64,000 bases of DNA from Anseranas semipalmata (lineage: Eukaryota > Chordata > Aves > Anseriformes > Anseranatidae), in NCBI GenBank assembly GCA_013399115.1, contig VXAA01003849.1, positions 1,318,685 to 1,382,684 on the forward strand, in the 5' to 3' direction. Shown piece by piece: positions 35,282 to 45,779 of the stretch. The first letter of the stretch is position 1, and every line of letters starts with the position of its first letter. Below the pieces are notes generated by a model that was not told where the DNA came from, did not search any database, and worked only from the letters and a program-made list of their open reading frames with translations. A program made the translations under genes and the position numbers.

Positions 35282-35774
35282 CAGTCTGTGCAACTAAGGG
35301 ATGATTTATTTCAGTGAAGTCACAGTGTCACACACTCACTACCTTGCTTTTATTCTCCTTCCTTGAATGTCTTGTCTAAACTCTCTCTTTTGCTGTCAAA
35401 TTTGTATTATGTTTCTCCAGTTGCATTCAATTTGTCTGGTCATTATTTACCAGGTATTTTAGTATGTGAATGTAAGATAGATGTTTTGCTGAAAAAGATG
35501 ACTATAAATAGCCTTATGTATATCAAATCACAGTTTAAAGAAAAAACCTCATGAATCCCCAAAACGTGCATATATAAGTCATGACTGAAGCGGTCTTACT
35601 TTTAATGATGAGAATAATCTTCTCAAAAAACAAAATATCATTTATTTCATGTCAAATGGGTGCCCAACATTTGACAACTACTGTGTACAGTAATTTTTCA
35701 GAAGATATCAAATCAAGGTGTCTCATATTCTGAGTTTTCACATCTGACTTATGTGCTTTCATAATAGTTGTTCT

Positions 35775-35818
35775 GTTTTTTTTTTGTTTGTTTGTTTGTT
35801 TATTTGTTTTTTTTTTTC
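35775..35818. repeat. (TTTG)n with T runs
   Basis: T9 to T10, then four GTTT units, an ATTT variant and T11. Simple repeat about 90 bases upstream of the plus-strand CR1 remnant. Confidence 0.93.
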
Positions 35819-35904
35819 TGGTGGGTTCTTTATAATTGTTCTCAGGAGCAGGTGTTCAAAAAGCTGCTTCATATATGTGTATTCATATACCGATACAGAT
35901 AAAC

Positions 35905-36640
35905 GTTCATGAGTCTGCTAATGAAATCAGCCAGTGGCATGGTGTGGGCAGCATCACCATCAGATTGGGGCTATAATACTGGAGTGGAGATATGCAGTGA
36001 TGATCTAGAGGACTGGGAGAAGAACAAGGTGAAATTCAGTGGTACAAAGAGCATGGTTTTTTTTTGTTTTTTTTTGTTTTTTTTTCAACTGATGGTGAAA
36101 ATTTCTGCTAGAAACTGAAAAGGAGCAAAATTTAGTTATCATTAGTTACCACTTTGCCACTTCAACCTCATCTGGATCAGGTCTGGTGCTGTGCACAAGT
36201 CTGGTCAGCCGTGCTCAGAGCAGATAAGGGCAGACTGGAGCAGGTCTAGAAAATGGTTACTCAGATGAGCAGGGGACCTGGCAGCTTAATTTGTGAGGGA
36301 CAGCCTTGGGAGTGCAGCTCATTTAGCTCCTCAAGACAAATGCTGAGAGAGAAAAAAATGTGATTGCTCTCTCTAAATTTATCAGTGGCGGCAAATGCCA
36401 GAGAGGGAGAGGAACTATTTAAGGTGAAGGACAATGTTGGCATAAGAACAAATGAGTGTAATCTGGCTATGAATAAATTTAGGCCGAAAATTAGAAAATG
36501 GTTTCTAACTATCAGAGGAGTGAGTTCTCAGGTTTTTAATAGGAACTCAAGAAACCCAATTCCTATTCAATCCAATTTGATAAGATTATTAAAAACCTGT
36601 CTGTGATAGGAAGGAACTAGGCTATGGCTTAGAAGGTCTT
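35905..36640 (+). mobile_element. Old CR1-class LINE fragment, 3' half
   Basis: Plus-strand copy covering the end of reverse transcriptase and the coding tail. At 35999-36057 the frame reads DLEDWEKNKVKFSGTKSM, matching the DLDxLEKWAxxNxMKFNxxKCxV block after the RT catalytic site. At 36225-36245 there is 'agactggagcaggtctag'. The clearest stretch is 36360-36535: 'tgattgctctctctaaat', 'gagagggagaggaact', 'aaggacaatgttgg', 'ctatgaataaatttagg', all in the order of the CR1 lineage shared by turtles and archosaurs. It ends in an 'aggtcttctccatccct' tail at about 36635. A T/G tract interrupts it at 36055. Stops and frameshifts make it dead. Confidence 0.83.
36055..36085. repeat. T-rich insertion inside CR1 remnant
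   Basis: Three runs of nine or more T separated by single G. It falls where the CR1 reading frame should continue, so it grew or inserted after the element landed. Confidence 0.85.
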
Positions 36641-36672
36641 CTCCATCCCTGAGCACTGACAGGCGCAGGTTA

Positions 36673-36710
36673 ACTCAATGGGAATCCTGCCTCGAATATT
36701 CAGTAGGGCA
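36673..36710 (+). repeat. Dispersed short palindromic repeat, copy 1
   Basis: The block starts ACTCAATGGGAATCCTGCC and ends ATTCAGTAGGG. It matches copies at 48.5 kb and, inverted, at 57.5 kb, and fits a short TTCAATGGGAGTTTTGCC-type sequence that I recall as common in sauropsid non-coding DNA. The family name is not known to me with certainty. It lies directly after the CR1 tail. Confidence 0.5.
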
Positions 36711-36784
36711 TTATATGAAGAAGTTGCAAAACTTGAGACTCAAATTGTCAAGGGGTTGCCCCAGATTTGTGATTCTTTGGACTT

Positions 36785-36955
36785 TAATGTTTCTTTCTGC
36801 CTCTGCTATGCACCTGTGAAATACAGAGGATAATTCCACCCCTCCTCCCCATTTAATCACACTGGGGTATTGTGAAAACGCCTGCACTGTGGCATTATGA
36901 GAATATAATATTTACTGTTTGTGTAGCACTTGGGAGTGCTGTGAGGATGAGTACC
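36785..36955 (+). mobile_element. Possible MIR-like SINE remnant
   Basis: The order 'ctgtgaaatacagaggataatt', then 'ggtattgtgaaaac', then 'tgtgtagcacttgggagtgctgtgagga' recalls the 3' half of MIR/CORE-type SINEs (the 'tctgtaaaatggggataat' and 'tgtaaagcgctttgag' sections). Highly diverged; it could be coincidence. Confidence 0.38.
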
Positions 36956-37232
36956 AAAGGAAAAAAAGCTGTGCTGAAATTAATAATTTTGGCTGCACAG
37001 CCAGGTTTGAATTACATGTAGTAAATCATGCCTAGGGCAACACACTGAGTGAGAAGAAAATAAAATATTGAATAGCTGCTCATTAAGCAAACACCGTCTA
37101 TTCCGTGAACTGAATGAGGCAGGGTCCCATGGAAAATACAGTATGTGATTTTGTAATTAAAGATTAGAAGAGGACTGAATTAAGGTTGCACAAGCCTTTC
37201 CTTATGATTTTTCAGCATTGAGAATGTAGTTC

Positions 37233-37251
37233 TTTTTTTTTTTTTTTTTTT
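37233..37251. repeat. T19 homopolymer
   Basis: Nineteen T in a row, immediately before a GC-richer block. Confidence 0.95.
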
Positions 37252-37796
37252 CATGTGCAGCTGACCAGTTAGCTATCTGCATCTGCACGCAGCGCAGTTC
37301 ACACCCGGTCTACAACTGCTGGGGACCTTGTACGTGAGTGGCACGGAGGCGTTGTCAGATGGCACAGGTCCGGACATGCTGCTTCTCCCAGAAGACAGGA
37401 GGGACTGCCTAGGCATATTTGGACAACCAGCCGTGCTGCTATCTCGCCAGTCCCGGTGCACGGAGATGCTCAGAGCGCATTGCGCTGTGTGAATAACGCC
37501 CACAGTATTCTGCCCTTGGCACCAGCAGCTGGAGAAGAATGGGAGAGTTGCACCGGCTTTCCCACAATAAGCTTCTCAGAGCCGGGCAGAGAATAGAGTT
37601 CTGTCTCATGGAGAAACTCAGAATTTATTTCAGCTCAGTTTGGGACTAACCCAGTTTGTAGAAATTCTCTCTAAATACAGTTCTGGAGAGCAATTAAAAT
37701 ATAGACCGTTGAACCAAGAAGCTTGGGCAGCCCAAGCCAACTACCTTCCCTGTGAATTTTTTAGGTATAGAAGGCATTGGCTGTGAAGCTGCCGAT

Positions 37797-37827
37797 CTCA
37801 GGACCACCACACTGAGGTGGTGCTGAG
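37797..37827. repeat. 12-bp hairpin, one mismatch
   Basis: CTCAGGACCACC (37797-37808) and GGTGGTGCTGAG (37816-37827) pair at 11 of 12 positions around a 7-base loop. GC-rich and thermally strong for its size. No role can be read from sequence. Confidence 0.75.
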
Positions 37828-37889
37828 GAGTGGTGGATACGAACTCAAGAACCCACACAGATTTCAAACCATGCGGTTTTTCAAGAGTT

Positions 37890-37906
37890 AAAAAAAAAAA
37901 AAAAAA
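37890..37906. repeat. A17 homopolymer
   Basis: One of only three A runs of 12 or more on the + strand. I looked for a processed pseudogene or SINE body upstream and recognised none. Confidence 0.93.
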
Positions 37907-39311
37907 GAAGTGAAGAGATCAATGAGGTAGCAAACATTCCGACAGTATTTTTCAAACTAGTTGCAGGACTATGGGTTATACACTGTGTGAACAGGCCAAC
38001 ATGGATAACAGGAGTTATGACAGTGCCTGGAAAAGCTGTGGCTGAATAGATAGATGGCCTGTGCTAGCTCACCTGTGACCACATCAAAACACAGTGCCAA
38101 TACACAGAGCTTTGTTCTAGTTGGAGTGTTTGAACTGCCACCACCAAATGTTGAGAACACGAGATCTTGATATTTTTCAAATACCTTTGATGTGGAGGAG
38201 AATCTTTTCTAGCATGATAAGAGAGTTTGAGTACCTTTGTTTCTCAACATGACTTCTCCTTCAGTCAAGGACTGATTTCTGTGGCTGCTCAGCTCTATCT
38301 GAACATCCTGCATTTGCAGAGTGGGCACTGACAAAGCGAGCAAAGGCCTTGGCCAGTTCTGAAAATGTTGACTCAAACTCTTCAGAGGTTGTCCATATAT
38401 GTTTCTCAGCGCTGGGAAACAAGAATTATTTATAGGCTCACTGAATACTTGACTGGATATTTCGTGTGTGAGTTGGTTCACAGGAGTCTGGTGTGACTGG
38501 ACGTACTACACAAATTGCAGACACACCCGTATTTGAAATAGTACAGTTTTACCATAGCTAATCATATTTCCATGTTTGTTTCTCATAATACATACGTCTC
38601 TAATAACTAAATGTGTGCTGATGGCACATTCCTGGTAACCTAAAACATTGTCAAAAATACAGAGCTATCTCCAGATGCAGCCCCTGTTTTTGACAGCAGT
38701 GTTTACTATTGAATTATAAACCACAGAAAACAGTGATTTGCACAAGACCGGCTAATGCATAAGAAGGGTGGTGAACACTGCTTTTGCACAGGAAGAGAGA
38801 AAAAAGAAAAACATATTTATCTCAGTGGTGGCTAAACAATAGTGCAAACCAGTAATTATGTGTAAATTATGACCTTGCCCCCTTGCAGTCAGCTCCTCAG
38901 TAAACATGACCACGTTTGATTTCCATCCCCTCAGCAATTCAAAGTGAGATATACGCATCATTATTTTCAGAGCAAGTTCAGTGCTTCTCTTCAGATTTTT
39001 TTTTTTTCAATGACAATCTGTATTTTTAGAGATCAAAATCTTAAATTAAAAGCTGGGCTTTTCTGGGTTTTGGGGATTTCATTGATTTATAAAACTCTGA
39101 CAGTGTAATATTAGCTTTTATAATAATTTTGATGTCTCCTTTCACACTTGTCTATTACTAAAAGGCATTAAATATATGTTTAACGTTTATTTTTATTTTT
39201 TAAAAATATATACATGTTTTTCATTTTCATTCAATATTCTGTAATATTTCCAAACCTGGAGAAATGTTGAACAGTTACAGAAAATAAAGTGATGAAAGAT
39301 GGAAATAACAG

Positions 39312-39366
39312 CAAAAACAAAAACAAAAACAAACCAAACCAAACCAACCAACCAAACAAAAAAACA
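39312..39366. repeat. Compound (AAAAC)n-(AAACC)n-(CCAA)n array
   Basis: Three linked short arrays that shift unit step by step: AAAAC, then AAACC, then AACC, ending in A-rich sequence. This graded change is typical of microsatellite evolution by point mutation followed by slippage. Confidence 0.93.
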
Positions 39367-40609
39367 CAGAAGGAATGTGTAAGAAAAACAGGAAGCCCAC
39401 AGAATTACATTTTAAGAAATACAGGTTTCTTAAAAAAGGGCATAATAGAAAATCTCACTGAAATGGAAGTAACTTAGAAAATTAATGGAATTTATTTCAA
39501 CTTTTGAACAACTCTGATTTTTCTATTTATTTAAACAGTAACAGGTGAATAAGAAGGCTCTGTACTTACAGATTATCATGTATTTCAGTGTAACAAAGTG
39601 TAGCTACACACAATTATCCTGTGCTGTCAGTTGTTGAAGTGGTATTCATTATTGCCTACCTTAAGCTTTCCTGTAAATTTGCTCTGCGCTGTTAAGCAGA
39701 TATCAGGTTCTGCCTAGAGATAGAAACACTGCTGATGAGTAAAGGGAATCTTAATAACTAAGTTTGTTGATGCTTATATTAAACTTTAGAAGTGTTTTGA
39801 ATAAAAGGCAGAAATCACTGTTCCATGAATAGTCACACTGAATTTCTTCAACATTTTCCTCTCTAACGTTCTCGTGAAGTAGAGACATATTCTAGCTTCG
39901 GTTCCCTGACTTGGGTTAGTGCAGAGCATGTTTGGGTGCAGAATTGCCCTGAGCAAATCCCCTTGTGTTGGGCAAGCCCAGTAGTGATGGTGGTGTCTGC
40001 AGGAAGCCTGAGAGCCTTGATACCTGCACTGCATGCCCCTGTGTGGTGCTGAGGTTTCTGGTGGCACCTCCCATGGTCACTGGAGCAGCTCCTGAACGAC
40101 CCACCACATTAACTCTCCCCACGCAACTCTTCTGGGATCTCTCTGTGGGCTCGATGTGTGCTGTGGTGGGACGGGGACGTGCTGGAGGATGTGCCACTGC
40201 GTTCCTGTGGAGCTACTCCACATCCAAGTTCGTGATTTCCGCAGTGAGTTTTGGTATAACCCCCCATCAGACCAGGCAACTGGAGTCAACAGCTCCACCA
40301 CAGCAGAGTTGGAGGCTTTTGTGGGTAGATGGGATTTAAATAATTGGCAGGGCTCAGAATGAAACCTGAGTTAAAGAGGAATCCTAGCTTGACTCCGCGT
40401 GCATGAAATGCTGCTCACTGGTGTTTCTCCACTGGGATCGTAAGTAGGTTTATTCACATTACCTAACCGGAGCTAGAGCAGACCTTTTTCCCACTAAGAC
40501 ACACCTTTAAATACTTTGCAAATATCAGCAAACTCAGTTTCACAATGGGAGTTTCTACTGGCAGGCAGGTTGTATCATCAATTTTTGGATGAGGAAATTA
40601 GACAGGGCT

Positions 40610-40915
40610 AGCAGCTGGCTGCAGGCCACACGGCGGGGCCTGCGTGGCACGGTGAAGCTATGGGGCTGGTGGGGCTTTCTGTGAGAACAGAGCTCTGCCA
40701 TGGCTGGCGTGTCCTCTGGGGAGCAAGGTCTGCCCGGTGGGGTGGAGAGCTGTGTCCCTGCGGTCCTGCCCCCAGTCCTGCGGGCGCCCTGTGGCTGCTC
40801 GGCAAGGCGCTTCGCCATCCCTCCGCATCCCTGCCGGCCCTGCTCGGCCCCGAGGGACTCCGGGAGGAGCGAGTACGTTTCATGGCGTAGCGTGAGGAGG
40901 TGTTTCGGAGGACAG
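40610..40915. promoter_or_regulatory. Second GC/CpG-rich stretch
   Basis: Dense in CpG (GCGGGCGCC, AAGGCGCTTCGCC, CGAGGGACTCCGGGAGGAGCG) against AT-rich flanks on both sides. Frames of 76-91 codons overlap in several phases, as expected for stop-poor DNA, and none is recognisable. Candidate small CpG island or promoter; weaker than that at 31.3-32.2 kb. Confidence 0.4.
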
Positions 40916-41100
40916 GTTTCCGGCAGCTGATCTCAGAGCGGAGAATCCCATTCCTATTCCTTTATTTCCTTTTTACTTTTTATTATTATTTTTTTTTTAG
41001 TTCGGCAACATCAACAAAAAAAAAGGTGTTATTTAAAGGGACAGAAACACTAAAAATACGCTGCTGTAGTTCGTGAAATACTGAAGTCAGGAATCCACTG

Positions 41101-41167
41101 TGACTCAGGGGCTGATTGTAAACTACTACTCGGGGAGGGCGGGAGGCAGGAGGGCCTGACTCAGCAG
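41101..41167. promoter_or_regulatory. Paired AP-1 / half-MARE sites
   Basis: TGACTCA occurs at 41101-41107 and 41158-41164; the second is extended to TGACTCAGCA, one complete half of the Maf recognition element. Exact AP-1 heptamers spaced 57 bases apart beside a CpG-rich stretch could be an enhancer. Also CTTCAAAGGGATTA (TCF- and OTX/PITX-like words) at about 41177. Confidence 0.35.
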
Positions 41168-42236
41168 ATGCCGGAGCCTTCAAAGGGATTACAGCCGTTG
41201 CCAAGGCGTTCCACCCTTTTTTCCTCTTTAAATGTCTTAACTATCGTAGTCTTGCATTACATTATATGTAAAAAACATGTATACTATTGAATTGGCACAT
41301 CCAGAACAGAGAGCACTTAAACATCAAGATTTTCCTGAAGGATTATGGTTTGATTATATCTGCATGTGCACACTATTTCATCACTGTGTAAGCAGCAAAA
41401 TCCTTTCCATACAATTAAAAACCCTCAAGCTTCATTAACATGGTAGCTGGAAACATTTCAAAATAGGCACTCTAAAATAAAACAACCTGAATCTCCATCC
41501 AAAAATTTTTTTTACAACACAAACACATCGTTTGGACCAAAACATCCCGTCCCCCAGCATACCTCCGGAGCTGACGTAGCACTGCGGCTCTCCTGGGAAA
41601 TCACCCTCGTGAGACTCCTTCACCGCAAGACGCCGTGCTTTCTAAGGGGCCAAGACAGCTCTCCACGCCTGCTGCCAACCCATGTCATAACTTCTGCCTC
41701 TGTGCAATCTTTCTAACTGAAAAGATAAAAACGCAGGGAGTTGGTCTATACTTAAAAAGTTTTGCTGGCATGGCTGTGGTATAATTAGGATAGCAAAATC
41801 CCTACTGTAAGTTCAGTCCTACCATCAAAAGCCCTTTTTGTTGTTGTTATAATGTAATCTGTGCTGCGAACTGGTTTAATTTATACCAGCAAGACAACTT
41901 TTTTTTTTGCTGGCCTAAGCTGTTTCTCCACTCAGGGTGTTGTCTGTTGCAGGACGAATGTTATACCTACATCAAGTGGAGATGTGCCTAGAGGATGAGC
42001 AGCCCTTTTCCCCTCGCACTCTGAATATGAAAGGGATTAGGAGCCATGAGACAACTGTTGGGTCAAAGGAGAGTTTCAATCCACCTTTCAGTCTGGCTCC
42101 TTTGCATAAACCCTGTGTTTTTTGTCTTTCTTCACCAGATTTTCTGGCTTGCAGCCACTGGGTTGTCTGCACACCCCAGCACCATTTCTGACATTTAAGG
42201 CATTTTTGGACTGATAGGAAAAAGGAGACAATATTT

Positions 42237-42252
42237 TTCACAGTACTGTGAA
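42237..42252. repeat. Perfect 16-bp palindrome
   Basis: TTCACAGTACTGTGAA is self-complementary without a loop. Its core ACAGTACTGTGA also resembles the miR-101 core word, but there is no hairpin around it, so no microRNA is proposed. Confidence 0.75.
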
Positions 42253-42302
42253 TTAAAAGCTCAGGTTCTCATCTCAGAGTAGAAACACTGCCCCACAGCC
42301 AC

Positions 42303-42368
42303 TTTTTTTTTTTTTTNNNNNNNNNNNNNNNNNNNNNNNNNNNNNNNNNNNNNNNNNNNNTTTTTTTT
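42303..42368. other. Assembly gap (44 N) inside T tract
   Basis: Fourteen T, then 44 N (42317-42360), then eight T. Like the other gap in the window, it sits inside a T run, so the missing sequence is probably low complexity. Real length unknown. Confidence 0.95.
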
Positions 42369-42675
42369 GCATGCAGGATTGTTTTAATCCAGCTGTGATT
42401 CTCTGTATAATGAATTTCACTTGCTGGTCCACTGCAGCCTGGTGACCCCTGATGCTCAAAACCAGGCTTTTGCACTCACACCATGAAAACAAGCAATCCC
42501 CAGATCACCTCTGGGAGCTTAATGTGGCTGGTACAATGCCAACATCGAGTTGCAGTTATCAAGGTCAGGGCCCTTGTGCCTGCTCTGCACCCCTGGTGCG
42601 AGCACGCACGTGAGGGTACCAGCACATCTTCCCAACGCCGTACGCGCTTCATTTGAGATGCTGCTGGTGCCACCA

Positions 42676-42728
42676 GGGATGGGAGCTGGGGAGGGGGTGA
42701 TCCATGGTGCGGTGATGGAGCCATGGAT
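42676..42728 (+). promoter_or_regulatory. G-quadruplex motif and adjoining inverted repeat
   Basis: G runs of 3, 3, 4 and 5 with spacers AT, AGCT and A (42676-42697) fit a quadruplex. Directly after, ATCCATGG (42700-42707) and CCATGGAT (42721-42728) form a perfect 8-bp inverted repeat with a 13-base loop. Confidence 0.5.
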
Positions 42729-43211
42729 AACCTCTCTCAAAGCTGTCATTTAGCCCATGACGATGAGTACTGACATACAGGATTCATGACATTTTAATAA
42801 GTGTATGTGGAATGTTTGTTTTTGTGCACATTTGCTCAGTTTTTGTATTTAATTTAATTTAAATATTCTGTGGAATTGATACCATATATAATAAAATGCA
42901 GCAATGAAGGGAGAATTATATTAACTTTTTTTTTTTTTACCTTGAGAAACAAATGCTACAACCTGTTTTAGAAAACCTCCTAACACTTCCACAGTTGATC
43001 ACCAGGGCCATTTTCACGGTATCTTATGCCAAAAAAAAGCAGGGACAATCTGGAAGGAACAGGTGTATTGGCTCCTCTTGCTGCTTGAAGAGGTAAACAC
43101 CTAATTTGCTGCTACCGCAAAGGAGGTAAACATTTAGCGCACAGAAAGTTTCCTTCCCTCTGAGAAAGACCCACTGGTGTCGACCTAAATAAATTCCAGC
43201 AGTCAATCTGT

Positions 43212-43244
<33 letters not shown>

Positions 43245-43248
43245 TTTT
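43212..43248. repeat. (TC)n array followed by T13
   Basis: About twelve TC dinucleotides then thirteen T. Pyrimidine-pure on the + strand. Confidence 0.96.
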
Positions 43249-44193
43249 AAAAAAAGCTTATTCTCCCCCAGGGAACCGGCACTGATTTTGTGTTGCAACT
43301 GCTTGTATAAAAGCCAAAAAGGCTGTAAGAAGACAGCATACCTGGGCTTCCTGAACTCTTTCCAGGCAGGAGCAGGGCAAATCTGGGAGTGCTTTATGTC
43401 CAGTATTCCTATCTTAGCACGCACAGGTTTATGCATGAAAACAAGGTGGGCTTGGTAGCACTCTCGGTTTGTAAGCATATTGGACATTTTACTCTACCAG
43501 GGTGCTTTGGCTGGAAGGAAGCTTGCCGAAGCGTAACCACTTGGGTTGACCTTTTTCATGCTGGTGGTGTGCTTCAGGCTTGTTGTTGTTGGTGCTTTCC
43601 AAGACACACAATTTCAGTCCAAACTGTTCTCAAGATGAGGGAAGGTAAAAAAATCAAAAAGTAATTTTTGCTGCTGTATTTGAGGAGGTGTCTTGTTAAG
43701 ACTCATCTCTGCAAAAATCTTCCCAGTTGTGGCCAAATGATAGCATTTTGAAAACTAAACAGACTTGGTGGAGATTTAAGCAAAGCTAGCAGGTAAATAT
43801 TCATGCATTCAGGTGGGCCTGGTGGAGCACCTGAGCTGAGCCTAGAGAGCCCACCCTGTCCGTCCTGCCCATCCTGCCCGCTCCGTGGGGCTCCACGTTG
43901 ACCTCAGGCCCTCCGCGTGGGGCAGCTGCTGGGGAAGTCTCAAGAGGAGACAGGAGCTGGATTGGAGATGGCAGACCTAGACTGGAACAACATCAACAAC
44001 ATCAAAGGGTACTTACTATCAGTAAATGTCTCTTTTGCTTTACTTGTTTAATGCAACAAACCTGAACATCTCCCTCCTGCTAGTCTTTGTTTTTCTTAGA
44101 TTGCTCATTCTCCGAAGAAGCTTCGTCGTTCCTTGTATGATAATTTCTTATGGCGTTTCAGGGTTAACCATCTTCATGCCTTTAAAGATAATC

Positions 44194-44210
44194 TTTTTTT
44201 TTTTTTTTTT
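44194..44210. repeat. T17 homopolymer
   Basis: Seventeen T, no element body recognised nearby. Confidence 0.95.
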
Positions 44211-45355
44211 AGATTATGAGATGATTTCCTTAAACTGAAAATAGTGCCCAAACTCCTAAATCCTGGCTGTAGGGTTGTACCATTAGCAGTAGCTCTCGAA
44301 ATCACAGTTCTCATTAAGCATGACCTGCAGCGGTGGTTGTTTTTGATCTGATATCTAGCTCTTGTCTTTTCTCTGTAGTGTTTTTCTAATTCTTTAGAGG
44401 GTGTCTGCAGCAACTGAGTCTTCCTGAGGTTTGCATTCAATTTGGAAACTGTACATCTGAGTCTGAAAAATAAGCTCCATGTTTTTGTGGTGCAGCGAGG
44501 TTTGCCAGGCCCCTTCAGAAACAACAGAAACGTGTTGTGGTTTGTTTCAGTTGACATGGGCTGCAGTCAACGTGTGAACCTTTCGGTGCCCTAACTAAGT
44601 GCACAGCCTCCTTCCCTAGATGAATGTATCGCTGCAAATTTATTTTAATAACACCTGCAGAGAAGCGGAGAACTCTGGTTTCTCGTTTTGGCTACGTGGT
44701 TGTAAGATAACCGTGCCAATACCATCCTTCGGGACATCTGCGAACAACTGTTTTCCACCCACTGTTGTAGCCGCTGTTTTAGAGCTCTGTGTTCTGTTTC
44801 CTGAGCTCCTAAAAGACCTTTTATAGCTTGTCCACTGGATACTTCACAAGCTTCTTGCTTTAGACAGCCAGTATACGTACGGGAATTTTTTTCAGAGTCC
44901 AGAGGCCCAAGGAACTGTTGTACCTTTATTATGTGTGTTGGAGAAGGTATGCTACAGCATTATTGCTGTGCTCAGTCTCTGCACAATTTTGTGTTATTTT
45001 ATTTTTTGTTTTCCTCTCTTAGGGATGATATTTCTTTTAAAAGGAGTTGACTTTTTTTAAGCTTAATCCAGCACCTCTTCCCAAAGCTGCTCACATGCTC
45101 TGTTATGCTTCTCTCTGTTACCCAAAACATGCACCTCTTCATACCATCCAAAGGTCTTGCATTTTTTCAAGCAAAATATGTTTGCCAAGTGAGAGTTTGC
45201 AGAGCCAGGGTCTCCCTGTGGGAGTGTTGAACATGTACAAATGTCACAAGGTTTTCCAAACAGCACCTGCCAGAACCCTGCTGGTGCACCACTACATCAG
45301 AGCAGGATCTGGCATCAGACCTCTCTCCAGAATGTTTTCCTCTATGGGGGTTGGA

Positions 45356-45371
45356 TTTTTTTTTTTTTTTT
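45356..45371. repeat. T16 homopolymer
   Basis: Sixteen T followed by AAATATAT. Confidence 0.95.
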
Positions 45372-45779
45372 AAATATATGTACTTAGTTCTAAGCAGTTC
45401 TTTTGTGTCTCTTGCAGTGACCCCATCTGAATGATTGTTTTTTTCCCTTTTCCTTCATCTATTTAATGCCTCCTCCTGCTTTGGCCTGGAAGAAGGAGAA
45501 GTTCCCAGAGGGGTGAATTGCCGACTGACTGCTCTGTTCCAGTTCTGTCAAGATCTAAAATCCTTGTCCTAGGAAGATGTTTTCAAAGTCCTTCTCACCT
45601 GCTTTTCACTGAACTTATGCTCCCTCTCATTTTTATCCCATTGATTATTCTTTTTCCTTTGGTACTATCTTTCAAAATTTGTTATTTATCCATACCCTTA
45701 TCTGCATAGCCCTTTACTGAGGAACAGTTATTTAATCTCTTTCTTACACAATATTCTTCCAAAAGCTGTATAATTTCTC

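Larger units (their letters stand above)
36956..40609. other. Unique non-coding DNA
   Basis: No gene recognised. Holds T19 at 37233-37251, a hairpin at 37.8 kb, A17 at 37890-37906, T12 at 38996-39007 and an A/C-rich array at 39.3 kb. The block 37.26-37.5 kb is GC-richer with a 76-codon minus frame. The block 39.9-40.34 kb has overlapping 68-124-codon frames on both strands and no recognisable domain. Confidence 0.55.
41168..45779. other. Unique non-coding DNA with one assembly gap
   Basis: No gene recognised. Includes a palindrome at 42.24 kb, a 44-base gap at 42.3 kb, a G-rich block at 42.68 kb, a (TC)n array at 43.2 kb, and T13 (42926-42938), T17 (44194-44210) and T16 (45356-45371) runs. 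Frames up to 127 codons have no family signature. 45.45-45.78 kb may be the outer edge of the following LINE remnant. Confidence 0.5.

Noticed and set aside
37500..37906. Processed pseudogene ending in A17
   Set aside because: No recognisable coding or RNA-gene sequence precedes the A run and no target-site duplication was seen.
39786..40362. Cluster of 68-124-codon frames on both strands
   Set aside because: No family signature and equal openness in opposing phases; moderate GC content explains the lack of stops.
42237..42252. miR-101-like microRNA
   Set aside because: Only the short ACAGTACTGTGA core is shared, it is explained by the palindrome, and no pre-miRNA-length hairpin surrounds it.
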